From the NCBI RefSeq assembly GCF_036850765.1, contig NC_089490.1:133080522-133144521 (forward strand): DNA of 64,000 nucleotides, in the 5' to 3' direction. Made by a program: the position numbers and the translations under genes. A model generated the notes under the pieces. That model was not told where the DNA came from. It did no database searches and saw only the letters and a list, made by a program, of their open reading frames with translations. Source of the DNA: Saccopteryx bilineata. Lineage: Eukaryota; Chordata; Mammalia; Chiroptera; Emballonuridae. Within the stretch, counting starts at the first letter, position 1; each line of letters starts with the position of its first letter. Positions 1 to 11,521 of the stretch are shown here, in pieces.

Positions 1-894
1 CCAGGGAAACCTTGTTGACTCCCTGAGGATTATGCATATTCTGCGGAGGGGAAAACAAGGCTCAAAAGTGGTTCCTGAACTTTCCACCACCCAAGACCTT
101 TTTATTTTTCCCCTTGGTGAATCCAAGGTTTTGCAAAAATTTTGCCTACCAAACTGTATAGTTAACAAGTACTAATTCAGCTGTAACTCTAGTTTTTATT
201 AATCAAAGACATATAACAGAATTTTATCCCAGAAACGCCCTTGATCTCATCCATGGCCAGTCAGAGTTTTTGATTCTGATGAGACATGCTATGTCATGTT
301 ACCCTGCTGACATGGTAGGCGTCCAGCTCAACCAGAAAACAGCTTGACCTTTCCCTTAGCCCATGTGACCACATCCTGGGCACATATTCAGTTTGTAACA
401 GGCTGCTTGAAATATTAAAAAAATATCTTTTGCTACCTCATGGCCCCTTAATTGAATATCATTGGATTTTACAATCAGGTGGCCACTGTAGAGACTGCAT
501 TTCCTAAGACTTAGCTCCAGACTGGAAATTCTTTTCTCCCTCTAAATTATTCCCTGACTGATCTCTCTAGAAACAGAAATTTAAATTTTATTTTCAATTG
601 TCTTTTGGGCATGCTTTGTGAATTCTTGGGGAGCCACACCCCCTCCAGAAAGCCAAGTCAACACACAGCCCAGCAGAACTCGCTGTGAATCGTGGCCTCT
701 AGCTGAGTCTTCCTTCTGTGTACAAATGTGTATGCATAGGAGCGGGGTTATTAGGCTTTAGTGTTAAAATCCAAAGTCCCTATCTGGAGAAAAACCAACA
801 AGACAGAACAACCACCACAACAAAAACAACAGTGAGAACAGAATGCTTACTGTGGTATTTTACCTAAATCTTGTTTATAAAGACCCGTGTGTGG
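1..894. other. Unassigned non-coding stretch
   Basis: No repeat family, exon or RNA gene is recognised here. The sequence is mildly AT-rich, with stops in all frames and an A/C-rich run near 790-835. Confidence 0.5.
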
Positions 895-1103
895 GCCTGA
901 CCTGTGGTGGCGCAGTGGATAAAGCATCGACCTGGAAATGCTGAGGTTGCCGGTTCGAAACCCTGGGCTTGCCTGGTCAAGGCACATATGGGAGTTGATG
1001 CTTCCAGCTCCTCCCCCCTTCTCTCTCTCTCTGTCTCTCCTCTCTCTCTCTCTCTCTCTCCCTCTCCTCTCTAAAATAAATAAATTAAAAAAAATTAAAA
1101 AAA
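895..1103 (+). mobile_element. tRNA-derived SINE, family A (bat)
   Basis: A complete family A SINE. The tRNA-like head carries an A-box-like GTGGCGCAGTGG and a B-box-like GGTTCGAAACCC, followed by the tail marker CACATATGGGAGTTGATGC, a CT-rich stretch and an A-rich 3' end. It is flanked by a perfect 16-bp target-site duplication, AAAGACCCGTGTGTGG, at 879-894 and 1,104-1,119. The perfect duplication suggests a fairly recent insertion. Confidence 0.93.
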
Positions 1104-1119
1104 AAAGACCCGTGTGTGG

Positions 1120-1710
1120 TAAATTGGGAAAAAAAAAAGTTCACACTAGTTTACATTTTGTAGTTACAGAGGGAAGCTCTAATTCCACCTTGTTCTTCAT
1201 GGGCTGTGCTCTTTTCAAACCTTCTTCTCTATCTGGAAGCTTCTGCATATCTACTGAACCTCTGGGGCTTAGGATAATCTGGTAGTCCAAGGGAAGAGGA
1301 TTTTATGGACAGTTTCACTGATGAGAGAAAAGGGAATAAGCTCTTCTTGTTCCTGTACTTGCAGCCCCATTAAAAAGTCAGACGGATGGGAAGGGCAAGA
1401 TTTCTTTTTGAATCTTTGAAGGCTGCTGCCGCCCGTGTGCATGCCAGTAGGATACTTTCTGTTAAAAGGGCAGCTCCAGCCTGCTTCTCACGTGCTTAGT
1501 ACCCCAGTCTTTTGTTTTAGGACATGGGTCTCCTATATTTCTGAGCTTTGTTCCCCAGAGGACCATTTTAAGTGCTGATATATTTTTCTTCATTTTCTTT
1601 CTTATAAAGCCAAACAAACAACAGAATGACTCTCATTCAAAAGCTTTACTCAGAAATACTTGCTGGTTAGTTGCCCATGAAGGGTTTTTCTGGTAATATC
1701 TTCCTCTTTC
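1120..1710. other. Unassigned non-coding stretch
   Basis: Nothing recognisable is seen between the family A SINE and the following L1 fragment. Confidence 0.45.
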
Positions 1711-2345
1711 TAAAAATTTTTTTGTGGTAAAATACACAACATAAAATTGGCCATCTTACCTAAGTATTCAGTTCAGAGTTATTACGTACATTTACATTGG
1801 TATGCAACCATCACCACCTTCCATCTCTACCAACTCTTTTCATCTTCCAAAATGGAAATTCTGTCCCCATTAAAAAACAACTCTTCATTCCCTCCTTTTC
1901 TAAGCCCCTGCACCCACCATTCTACTTTCTGCCTCTGTGAATTTGACTCTGCATGGGCCTCATAGAAATAGAACCATACAGTAATTATCCTTTTATTGAC
2001 AGGTTTATTTCACTCAGCATAGTATCCTCAAGGTTCCTTCATGCTGTAGCATGTGTCAGAATTTGGCCATTGTGAATAATGCTGCTCTGAGCACAGGTGG
2101 ACAATGTCTCTCTGAGTGTCTGCTGTCATTTTTAGGGGTATATGTCCAGGAGAGGAATTGCTGGATCAGATGGTAGTTCTAGGAATTGCTCTACTGTTTC
2201 CATTGTGGCCACAGCGCTTTCCATTCTCACCAGCAGTGCAGCTTCTAATTTTTGTACAGCTCCACATTACCTGCTATATATTTTTTAGGTTTTGGTTTTT
2301 TTTTCATATTTGCCATTATAATGGGTATGACCCTCTTTATTTTTG
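1711..2345 (-). mobile_element. Ancient LINE-1 3' end (antisense)
   Basis: The plus strand reads as the reverse complement of an old mammalian L1 3' region. Landmarks are GGTAAAATACACAACATAAA near 1,727, GCAACCATCACCACCTTCCA near 1,804, CATTGTGAATAATGCTGCT near 2,069 and AGGAATTGCTGGATCAGATGG near 2,153. Reading frames are destroyed. The 5' end of the element is missing, as is usual for L1. The exact subfamily is not assigned. Confidence 0.85.
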
Positions 2346-2689
2346 AAGGGTGTTTTCTCCTGCTAGCATCTTTGTAAGCATCTCCACCAGATGCTCCCCC
2401 ATGTGTCCAGACTCTTGTTTACCACCCCTGCTGTCTGGCACAGCTTCGTCCTGCCTCTGTCTCACTGACCTTCTTGTTCCACACATTCGAATCCTCTTTC
2501 CTCTGGGTTGTTCTACTCTCCAGAGTATCACTTAACTCCAGGAAAGAGTTATTTGTGGGATGGGAAATTTTGGAAAATACTGTGGGGAGTAAAGTCTTTA
2601 CTAACTTTTCATGCATACGAGAGGGTATTGCATTAATCCTGAATACTGGAGTTTTCATTTTTGTTAATTTGTCAAAGGAAATGTATATC
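2346..2689. other. Unassigned non-coding stretch
   Basis: A short stretch between two antisense L1 fragments. No feature is recognised. Confidence 0.4.
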
Positions 2690-3446
2690 AATCTATTCTT
2701 TTTTTATTATTAATTTTAATGCAGTGACATTGATAAATCAGGGTACATATGTTCAGAGAAAACATCTCCAGATTATTTTGACATTTGATTATGTTGCATA
2801 CCCCTCACCCAAAGTCAAATTGTCTTCCGTCACCTTCTATCTGGTTTTCTTTGTGCCCCTCCCCTCCCCCTCCCCCTCTCTCTCCTTCCTTGCCGCCCCC
2901 CATTACCATCACATTCTTGTCCATGTCTCTGAATCTCATTGTTATGTCTCATCTATGTATGGATTCATATAGTTTTTAGTTTTTTTCTGATTTACTTATT
3001 TCACTCTGTATAATGTTATCAAGGTCCATCCATGTTATTGTAAATGATCCAATGCCATCATTTCTTATGGCTGAGTAGTATTCCATAGTATATATGTTCT
3101 AAAGCTTTTTTTAAGATTTTTAAAAAATTTATTCATTTTTTAGAGAGAGGAGACAGAGAGAGAGAAGGGGGGAGGAGCATAAAGCATCAACTCCCATATG
3201 TGCCTTGACCCGGCAAGCCTGGGGATTTGAACTGGTGACCTCAGCGTTCCAGGTCAACATTTTTACCCACTGCGCCACCACAGGTCAGGCCTGTACCAAA
3301 GCTTTTTAATCTACTCATCCACTGACTGATACTTGGGCTGTTTCCAGATCTTTGCTATTGTGAACAATGCTGCCATAAACATGGGGGTGCATTTCTCCTT
3401 TTGGAACAGTGCTATGGTATTCTTAGGGTTATATAAATCTATTCTT
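2690..3446 (-). mobile_element. Bat LINE-1 3' fragment (antisense) with target-site duplications
   Basis: A 5'-truncated L1 inserted on the minus strand. Its poly-A tail appears as T's just after 2,700, followed by 3' UTR sequence and an ORF2-derived part near 3,300-3,430 (TTGCTATTGTGAACAATGCTG). An 11-bp target-site duplication, AATCTATTCTT, lies at 2,690-2,700 and 3,436-3,446. A family A SINE (3,111-3,297) interrupts it, so the L1 is older than that SINE. No intact ORF2 remains. Confidence 0.88.
3111..3297 (-). mobile_element. SINE family A nested in L1
   Basis: A minus-strand family A copy. It reads on the plus strand as a T-rich start, a purine-rich GAGA stretch, CAACTCCCATATGTGCCTTG, and then the head complement CCACAGGTCAGG. 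A target-site duplication AAAGCTTTTT flanks it at 3,101-3,110 and 3,298-3,307, inside the host L1. Confidence 0.9.
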
Positions 3447-3746
3447 GACTCATGGTGTAGATTCTGCTTGTCACCCCACTGTCTCTTTCAGCACGGAAGC
3501 AGTGTGTGGGTGGTAGATGGAGCTGAGCTCTTGGTGAGATTTGTGTCTACAAAGCCCCCCAGGTTCCTGCAGTCCTGGCCACTCAGGTTGGTTTTCAATC
3601 TGCTCATTTCCTTTCCCCGGAAATGGACGAGTCAGATGTCCCAATAGTGACAACTCCTAAACAAAGAATTCTGCCTCTGAGAAGGATGGTTAAGACCAAT
3701 AGTCAACATTTATTTAACATTTAATTGGCACTTACTTTTGCTAGGC
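3447..3746. other. Unassigned non-coding stretch
   Basis: Old genomic sequence following the L1 target site. Nothing recognised. Confidence 0.4.
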
Positions 3747-3790
3747 CAGTGTTTTTCAATCGCTGGTCTGCGGACTGGTGCTATTCATGA
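3747..3790 (+). mobile_element. Possible hAT-type MITE end fragment
   Basis: The segment starting CAGTGTTTTTCAATCGCTGG and continuing GTCTGCGGACTGGTGC resembles the terminal part of hAT-type non-autonomous elements, whose ends run CAGYGGTTYTCAAYC. No matching opposite end or duplication was found, so this is tentative. Confidence 0.35.
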
Positions 3791-3844
3791 CAGAGTTAAC
3801 CACCTGATGTTACAAAATCAAGGTGTTAGCCATTGTGGTAAATA

Positions 3845-3970
3845 ATTTGTATTAAATCATCTTCTTACTTAATCTCCAATGGTTGAGAAAATTCTCAATT
3901 TTACAGAGGAAAAAAGTAAGTCTTAAGGAGTTAGATAATTTAGCCAAAGTCACATAGCCAGTTTCAGTGG
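3845..3970 (-). mobile_element. MIR SINE remnant
   Basis: The order TTTTACAGAGGAAAAAAGTA, then AATTTAGCCAAAGTCACATA and GCCAGT, is the reverse complement of the MIR core. The copy is old and diverged. Confidence 0.65.
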
Positions 3971-4229
3971 TGAAATTCAGTGGGAGAAATGGCAGAGAAG
4001 AATATTTTAGTATGATAGAAGAAAAAACTTTCCAGAAGCTTCTGAAGAATGGAAAGACCTGGTGAGCATGGTCTGGAAGAACTCCTGACAGAAACAGTAG
4101 AGAGGGGATCTGTTCTCTAGGAAGTGGTGGGTGCCGTCTGTCCCCAACGTGTCATTTAACTCTGAGACTGTACAAGTCACATTGCATTGTGTGATAGGTT
4201 GAAGTATCAGTCCCCAGTGTGACAGAGAA

Positions 4230-4400
4230 GCACCACAGTGTTGTAGAAGTGGTCCTGGACTAGGATGATGTCACCTGCATCTCACTAACTAGATGACTAA
4301 TGTGATAGAGGACATGGGCTGCTCCCTGGAGCCTCAGTTTCCCTATCTATATAATGAAGTACTTTAGATTAATGGGTGGTGTGAACATTACCTTGCAGCT
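4230..4400 (+). mobile_element. MIR SINE remnant
   Basis: The MIR core is recognised from GCCTCAGTTTCCCTATCTAT preceded by a degenerate '...ACTAGATGACTAATGTG' segment. The sequence is diverged and no duplication is visible. Confidence 0.65.
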
Positions 4401-5309
4401 CTATATACTCTGATTCTAGCTGAGGGCCCAGGTTTTGATGTCAAGCATGCTAATTCCTTATCCTTGCTCATCAATAATTTACGGGACCTATTATTATGTG
4501 CCTCCTCAGCCCAGGCTCCCCATCTCCAGTGGAGGGGCCCAGCGCTGTGAAGAGTCTACAAAAGCCTGGCCCTGGGCAATTATTATTAATTTTTTTTTAG
4601 TGGAAATTTCATTCCCTCAGGGAAGGTTTAGATTTTCTCACTAAAAACGTAGATTATCTACCCAAAGTGAATGCATCATTCTTTCATGTTTTTCTTCTTT
4701 TGTTTTCTGGTAAAACAACAACAACAACAAAAATTGTTTACTAGTTTCTTAGTCATTTCAGGGAGACACAGGTATAGGAGAAAGGACTCTTCTACTTGCT
4801 AGTAAAGAAAAAAAAAGTTCCTTTGGGTTAAGCGCTTTCTTGGATGACAGCCTAACCCAAATGGTAAAAAGGAATAAAACTTTTTTCTTGAGAAAATCAT
4901 TCTCTTTTTCTTGATTAAAAAAGTGGTGCTGAAAAGTTCTAATCATCACTTCCATAGTCGGGTTCTGTTTTTAGAATTATAGTTATTCCCCTTGACTGAC
5001 CAGTCTTTCTCTATCTTCTGGATTTGACTCAGACTAGCTTAGTCACCTATACATTGGTTCACAGCCTCATTCATTAATTTAGTAATATTTTCTGTTGTTC
5101 TTTTATTAAGCAAATATTTTTGAACTCCTGTCACTGATAGATCTCCAGGAAATATAACAGGCATGGTCCCTATTCTCATGGAGTTAACAACTTAATTAAT
5201 CTCACAAATAAATATATATTTACAAACTGTGAAAAGTGTTCTAAAGATGAGGTAAGTGAAAAGTAGATAGGTTTTAGCTTTCTAGTTCTTCTCTGTCATT
5301 TCAAATGGA
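4401..5309. other. Unassigned non-coding stretch
   Basis: No exon or clear repeat. A short (CAA)n run sits near 4,715-4,732. Confidence 0.4.
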
Positions 5310-5640
5310 ATAAAAACTTTTGTCCCATCAAACAGACCTTGAATATTTCATCTTCTCTCTATTTGTACACACCATTCCTACCTGTAGTACCCACTCAAAT
5401 TCTCTGCCAGGATAAAGCCTATCCCTCTTTAAAGACCTAGTTCAGATTCTACCTCCTCATAGATATCCATTCTTGTAGCCAAAGTCTTTTCACTTGACAC
5501 TTGTCATATATGCTTGCTCTGGTTAGGATGTATGGGTATTGATGTTTTTGTTTGTTTGTTTATTTATTTTTACCTATTTAGACTTGCCTTACATTCTCAA
5601 CTATATTGTAGTTCTTGAATGTTTGACACTATATATCATA
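5310..5640 (+). mobile_element. Probable LINE-2 3' region
   Basis: The order of motifs matches a decayed L2 3' part: an 'AGTTCAGATTCTACCTCCTCA' type segment, then TTTATTTATTTTTACC, then ATTGTAGTTCTTGAATGTTTG. Divergence is high. Confidence 0.45.
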
Positions 5641-5648
5641 TAAGTCTT

Positions 5649-6033
5649 TTTTAAAAAATTGATTTGAGAGAGAGAAAGAGAGAGAGAAAGGGAGAGAGTG
5701 AGAGGAGAGTGATAAAAAGCATCAACTCATAGTTGCTTCACTCCAGTTATTAATTGATTGCTTTTCATTCATGCCTTGATTGGGGGCCTCAAGCTGAATC
5801 AGTGACCCCTTGCTCAAGCCAGTAAGCTTTGGCTCAAGCCAGCCACCTTGGACTTCAAGCCAGTGACCTTTGGGCCAGCGACCTTGGGATCAAGTCAATG
5901 ATCCCATGCTCAAGCCAGCATCCCTGTGCTCAAACTGAGGAGCTTGCATTCAAGCCAGTGATCTCAGGGTTCAAACTGGGAACCTCTGTGTCCCGGGTTG
6001 GTGCTTTATCCACTGTGCTACCACAGGCCAGGT
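5649..6033 (-). mobile_element. SINE family C, long form
   Basis: A family C SINE on the minus strand. From the plus strand it shows GAGA-rich sequence, AAAGCATCAACTCATAGTTG, TTGATTGCTTTTCATTCATG, several degenerate copies of CAAGCCAGTGACCTTNGG, then the head complement (TTATCCACTGTGCTACCACAGG). An 8-bp duplication TAAGTCTT lies at 5,641-5,648 and 6,034-6,041. This copy carries the most internal repeat units of the five family C copies in the window. Confidence 0.85.
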
Positions 6034-6041
6034 TAAGTCTT

Positions 6042-8333
6042 AACTCTAAAATTTATTAGCTATGTGATAGTGCTGAATTGTTATAGTAATACATTAATGT
6101 ATGTAAGGTGCCCATATAGTGCATGATGCCATAGATGCTTTAAAAAATCATAGCAATTAGTAACAATGAATATCCTATATTAACCACACTGTCTATCCAG
6201 TGGCTTATGTATTACAGGTACTCAGTAAATATTAGTTGACAGATTGATCTCAGACTGCCAAGCATCAAAGAATGTAGATGACCATGTCCTTTGCCAGTTC
6301 ATATAGGACCTTTTCTGTAATACTTGTATTGATAACTGCTTAGCATTTTACTCCCCAGTGGCAGGTAGGTTTAAAATAATGCCAAGAATAGATATGTAGG
6401 TTTGAAAGGCAGAATGAATCCTTACTTAGTCATTCCATATTTATTGAGGGTCTATTGTGTCATGAAATTTGCTTTTAAGGAATAGACACAAAGCTTTCCC
6501 ATCAGGGGCTTATAGTGTGGATGGAAACACAGAGGGCGTGCAGAAATAAGTGTGATGCAATGTAGGATGTAAAGTGTGTCATAAAAGAGGTAGAGAGAAA
6601 AATTTTGGAAGATCTGAAGTGGGGAGATGACTGTCATCTAGGGAGAGGTGTGTAGAGGTGACAGCTATAACTTGAACATACACAGTTGAGGTCAAAGGGC
6701 ATTCTAGGAGGAGGAAAGTGTATAAGAAAATGTATATAGAAAGAAGAGAATTTTCTTAATTTGCTTATAGTTTTAGAAGTGCATGGATCTGTGTGAAGGG
6801 GATAATGGGAGAACTTGAAAAGGTTATGTGAGTTCTGATTCTGGAAGACTTTACATGCCCATACAAAAATATTTTGACATTTATGTTGCTGGTGATGGGG
6901 AGGACAGCAAAGGCTTTTGAGTATGAAATCTCATGGTTAGGCCAATATTTTGGAGAGAGAATTTTGAAGATGAATTGGAAAATGGAGAAAGGAAGTAGGG
7001 GGACCTATTAGGAAGACATTGTAATAGTTCATGAATACTTTTTTTTTGTGTGTGGCACTTTCGGGAATTTACCAGTTTATCTGCCAAATGTGGACAGTAT
7101 TTCACTCTATACTACCATGAACTGGGAAGATGAGGACATCCTTCAAATATTATTACTTCCTAAAAAAATACCCCAGTTTCTGGATTATTTTCTTTTAATT
7201 TCTTCTGAGCATGCTCTTTTCCACTACTGGCAGTGGTGGGAGGTTTTTCCTGCCAAATTCCAGTTGCTGAAGGTGAAAGTCTCATTTTCTCACCTCTCCA
7301 TACCCCACTTCCCTTCCCCCAATACACCCACCACTTTAAAGCTTTGGCTGATGTTGCCACTTGTCCCCATGAGTACGCATCCTTTGTTCACGGCAAAGCT
7401 CAGATCCTTTGCAAAGAGCTGCTGTTGTACCATCTGGCAATCTGTGAATTTTTTAGTAGCCTGGATGTTTGAGAGAAAGCAGAAACTTGGGGGCCAGAAT
7501 CCAAACCATTACAAGTAATTCTTTGGAAAAGAGAGGAAAAGACAAAAACCAGTTCACTTTTGCTAGCATTCTCTCTCTCATTCAGAGTGCTTGGGAGAGT
7601 TTTCTGGATCAATCCTCAGTAAAAATCAGAGGACCAACTGAATGTATGGGGTTATTCAAAACAGATAGTTGCATACTTAACTTCCAGCTTCATTCTTATA
7701 TGATTGTGTGATGTGATTAAATAGCGGATCTGCAAGGAAGTGGATGTGTCAAGAGGAGTATCAGAACCAGGCTCTGAGATTGTGCTGTGCTGGAAATAAG
7801 AACTAGATATTTGTTTCTGGGAAAGGGATCTCTTTCCAGAGTTATGGCTGGCTATCTTGGGGGAAAAAGACCCAGAGCTTGGGAAACATTGGTAATACTA
7901 CACGTTCACCCATAGGGAACCTTTTAGAACAGTTATTTTCATTTTCTTTTTTCTTCTATTTGAGCAAATGGGGTTAGATAAGTTATTCTGGGCCTAATTT
8001 TGACCTAGCCAAGAGGTTACAAAGCAGATGATTGGGAAATAGGACACATATCTCAGGGAAATTAGAAGGATGTTATCCAGTGATGATTTATAGTTATTTC
8101 TACCCACTAAAACTTGACCAGATTCTTTCTCAATTGACTCTTGTAAGAATAGTTCTTTGTTGCTTTGTTCTTCACATTGACCTAGAATTGCAAATGGAGG
8201 GAGTACTAGATTGGAAAGAAAAGTGGTTGGTTGACCAAGAGGCTCCAAGCATGTCAGGTAGGTTAGACATAAGTCTACAAAGAGTCAGTGTTTCGTCAGT
8301 CTGGACAAGGTGATTAATTAAATGAATGTCCTC
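6042..8333. other. Unassigned non-coding stretch with L2 traces
   Basis: Mostly unassigned. Near 6,185-6,245 a GGTACTCAGTAAATATTAGT segment looks like the 3' end of an L2 element. An open frame of about 156 codons (7,048-7,518, plus) has no recognisable domain and is within chance expectation. Confidence 0.45.
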
Positions 8334-8349
8334 TAGCAAGGCTGGTTTT

Positions 8350-8725
8350 TGTTGTTTGTTTGTATTTTTCTGAAGTTGGAAACGGGGAGGCAGTCAGACA
8401 GACTCCTGCATGCACCGACTGGGATCCACTCGGCATGCCCACCAGGGGGCAATGCTCTGCCCATCTGGGGTGTTCGTTGCTCTGTTGCAACCAGAACCAT
8501 TCTAGCGCCTGAGGCAGAGGCCATAGAGCCATCCTCAGCACCCGGGCCAACTTTGCTCCAATGGAGCCTTGGCTGTGGGAGGGGAAGAGAGAGACAGAGA
8601 GGAAGGAGAGGGGGAGGGGTGGAGAAGCAGATGGGCGCTTCTCCTGTGTGCCCTGGCCGGGAATTGAATGCGGGACTCCTACACGCCAGGCCGATGCTCT
8701 ACCACTGAGCCAGCTGGCCAGGGCT
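8350..8725 (-). mobile_element. SINE family B (Ves type), older form
   Basis: A complete Ves-type copy on the minus strand. It has the tRNA-like head with a B-box complement, a TTTGCTCCAATGGAGCC body and the tail GTATTTTTCTGAAG. The perfect 16-bp target-site duplication TAGCAAGGCTGGTTTT lies at 8,334-8,349 and 8,726-8,741. The body has a single ACCAGGGGGCAATGCTCTGC block, without the duplication seen in other copies. Confidence 0.95.
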
Positions 8726-8741
8726 TAGCAAGGCTGGTTTT

Positions 8742-9699
8742 AAACTCAGTCTCCAGTGAAGGCAAACTTTCCCAGACTCCTCAAGACCACCAAGGAGCCA
8801 GACCTGTGGAGAAAGGCTGCAAATGCTCCATAGTACAGGAGCTTTTGAGAAGGAAATAAGGGAGAAATTCCTAATCCCACTGATATGATGGCAAGAATGG
8901 AAGAATTTGCAGTGATAAAACCACTGGGTTAGGACCAGCTTTTTGAGGTTAACGCATCCATAGTTTATGGCCCACTGGATGCCAGGGTTTAAAAAAAAAA
9001 AGAACTCACAAAATGATAATACGTTCAAGGTCAGTTTACCTCTGAATGTTGTTACTTACACATAATCCTTCCAATGAAGCCTCGACGTGGGTCCCTATGA
9101 AGACAAAGGGTAAGCTTTTTGTCATTCAAGGTGCAGATCTGCACAATTGCACAGGCCATCATCCTGATTCACTTAAAGCTATGCACATCACTCATTTTTG
9201 CTGGGTTTTTCAAAAGAGAAAACTCAACTGATGAGAGGTTGTGTCGCAAGCAGGTCAAAGACTCAAATGGGATTAGAGACAAGAGCTCTGGTCCTCAGGA
9301 CAAAACTGAGATGGTTTGTGCAAGGTAAGGAGTGGGGAAACTGTGGCATTCATATCAAATGTATTGTTGCTCAACTGCAAAGCTTCTGACTGAACTGAAG
9401 TGCTGGAGGGCTGTCACCTTCCCAGCACGGTGCCCAGGTCGCACCGAGAGTGTTGGACTGCACTAGAAGCTGTGATTCTGTACACAGCCAGTTTCCCCTG
9501 TGCAAGATGCTTTGTCTCACTTCTGAAGATGTAAGGTGGTACATTGGACACAAATTTCTGACATGAGGGCTGCATCCTTGAAGTAGCTGTTCTTTCTGTA
9601 GTGTGATAATGATTGTAGTAAAATCTAGTTTCAGATCTGGGTCTGACCACTCCTGGGTCACGCATGCACTCACCCATCCATCCATTCTCACTGGATCTG
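8742..9699. other. Unassigned non-coding stretch
   Basis: Nothing recognised apart from a short A-run near 8,990-9,000. Confidence 0.4.
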
Positions 9700-9950
9700 G
9701 AGTTGCTGGATTCAACAAATAAAGTATAGGATGTCCAGTTAAAACGAACTGTTAGATTAACAGAAATAATTCTTTCCAGTATAAGTGTGTCCCAGTTAAA
9801 TGTGAATTTATGATAAACAAAAAAATTCAGTTTTTTAAGGATAAGCCTTTCTCACACAATATTTGAGACACACTTACACTGAAAAATTATTCATTGTTAG
9901 TCTGACATTCAAAATTAGCAGAGCATCCAGTATTTTATCTGAAAACGCTG
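9700..9950. repeat. Palindromic MITE-like repeat
   Basis: Two long imperfect inverted arms. AGTATAGGATGTCCAGTT (about 9,723) pairs with GAGCATCCAGTATTTT (about 9,919). AATAATTCTTTCCAGTATAA with GTGTGTCCCAG (about 9,764) pairs with GAGACACACTTACACTGAAA followed by AATTATT (about 9,865). The layout resembles a widely dispersed palindromic mammalian repeat, but I do not assign a family name. Confidence 0.6.
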
Positions 9951-11505
9951 CCTGGATCCTGGTTTCTGATCTGAAGAAGAGGGAAGCCAGGACTGCCACA
10001 CAGCCCTGGGGCAGAGAGATGACGTGGGAGAGACCCTGAGCCAGGCTGACCCCAGAGCCTATTAGCACATACTCACTTCCTCCCTTATAGTGTTCTTTTT
10101 TGTTCTTTTTGTTTTGTTTCCTTTTATTTTTTCCCTCTAACTTCATGTGGTAGAAACCATTATCTTCTGGTCTATGTAGAAGTTGCTTCACATTAAGAAA
10201 CTCATTTGAGACTGCTCGATGGACAGAAAACATTATTGGAAAATATCTGCATTTTTTGTCCCCTCCTCTTTGCTAGTTTTTCTACCCAGAGCCCCCTCCT
10301 CAGCATTCTGTCTCCTCTCTCTCTTTCTCTCTCCCTTTTGTCACCTCTCAGTGCCTTGGTCTCCTGCCCTGTCTAGACCCTGCTTTATGGACTTGTCGCC
10401 TCTCCTACATTGTTTTTGCGTAGTGCTAACTTCCATTCTGACTTCCCCAAAGGCCTTTGTTCAGCATTCCTGAAGTCTCCTTCTTCAGTGCTTCCAACAT
10501 GTGGGATTGTTTAGGCCTGAGTGATAAATTGCACAGAGTTAGAGGTAAAGGGGAAGCTCCCTTCTCCCTGCTTAGTCTTGGCTGACGTTTGAACAAGAGC
10601 CAGACTTTTCTTCGATTTAACACTAACAGTCCACTTGATGCTTGCCGAAGTAAATGTAGAGTGGCTAATGCATTTTATCATCCAGGTATTGAGTCATGGC
10701 ATGAAGAATCACCACACTGAGACACATATTCGGGTAATTTAGTGAACCTTAAAAAAAAAATCTAACTTTGAAAGTTTGGTGTCATGTCCAGTCAAGCGAT
10801 GTAGGAAGAAAAGATGGCAGATTTAAAATCCCTCTGCCTTCCTTGCTTCCTTCACTCCCCACCCTGTCCCCACCTTCCTCTTTTCCCTTTGTTCACATTT
10901 GTTTTTACACACAGGCAGTCAGAAACATTTCCATGAGCAGCGTGACCCCTAATGTCTTACTTCTCACTCTGCCCTTTTTTCTCTTCCTTCACCAATGAAG
11001 AATGAGACACTGGCTTCACGGGAGGTGTTCTGTTTATAACTCTGGGCTGGTGGTTTTCACTTCAAGTGGAGTCCATTGAGCTTGTAAATTGTATTGGATC
11101 AGTGAGCCCATAATGAGACTTCCAAACCCAAACACTGGAAATCTGCTGGGATTTTATTGTTTATAAAGCTTCTTCCCTGGGAAAGGACAAAGTCATTAGG
11201 TGTGCATTGTGTTTAATATTTGGTCATGACAGGAAGCAATAATTTTTTATTTTTATGGTGGCTTCTGAGTTTTTAAAACAATTGTCTAATTCCCATCACT
11301 GAGACTGGAAGCCAAATAACCAGACAGTGAGGAAAGCCTGTGTGTGGTTCTGGTTGGTACTGATTTGGGATCACTTCCTTCTCCATTCTGTACCTGAACT
11401 TTGCCACCCTGATAGCCGGCACCTGCCTGCACATTTGTTTGAATCTCCCTTAACTCTGCCTGTCACGTAGATATGTTCCTTCTCAAAGGAGGAGGTGAGG
11501 CTATT
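9951..11505. other. Unassigned stretch, possibly containing conserved non-coding DNA
   Basis: No repeats are recognised. The part from about 11,020 to 11,310 is of balanced composition, lacks low-complexity runs and has several AT-core transcription-factor-like words (AACAATTGTC, TTTATTGTTTATAAA). This is suggestive only. Confidence 0.3.
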
Positions 11506-11521
11506 GGATTTGATTCTCTTT

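Noticed and set aside
7048..7518. 156-codon open frame on the plus strand
   Set aside because: It is the longest frame outside a recognised repeat after the transposase, but the protein shows no domain, the start is not an ATG in good context, and a few such frames are expected by chance in 64 kb.
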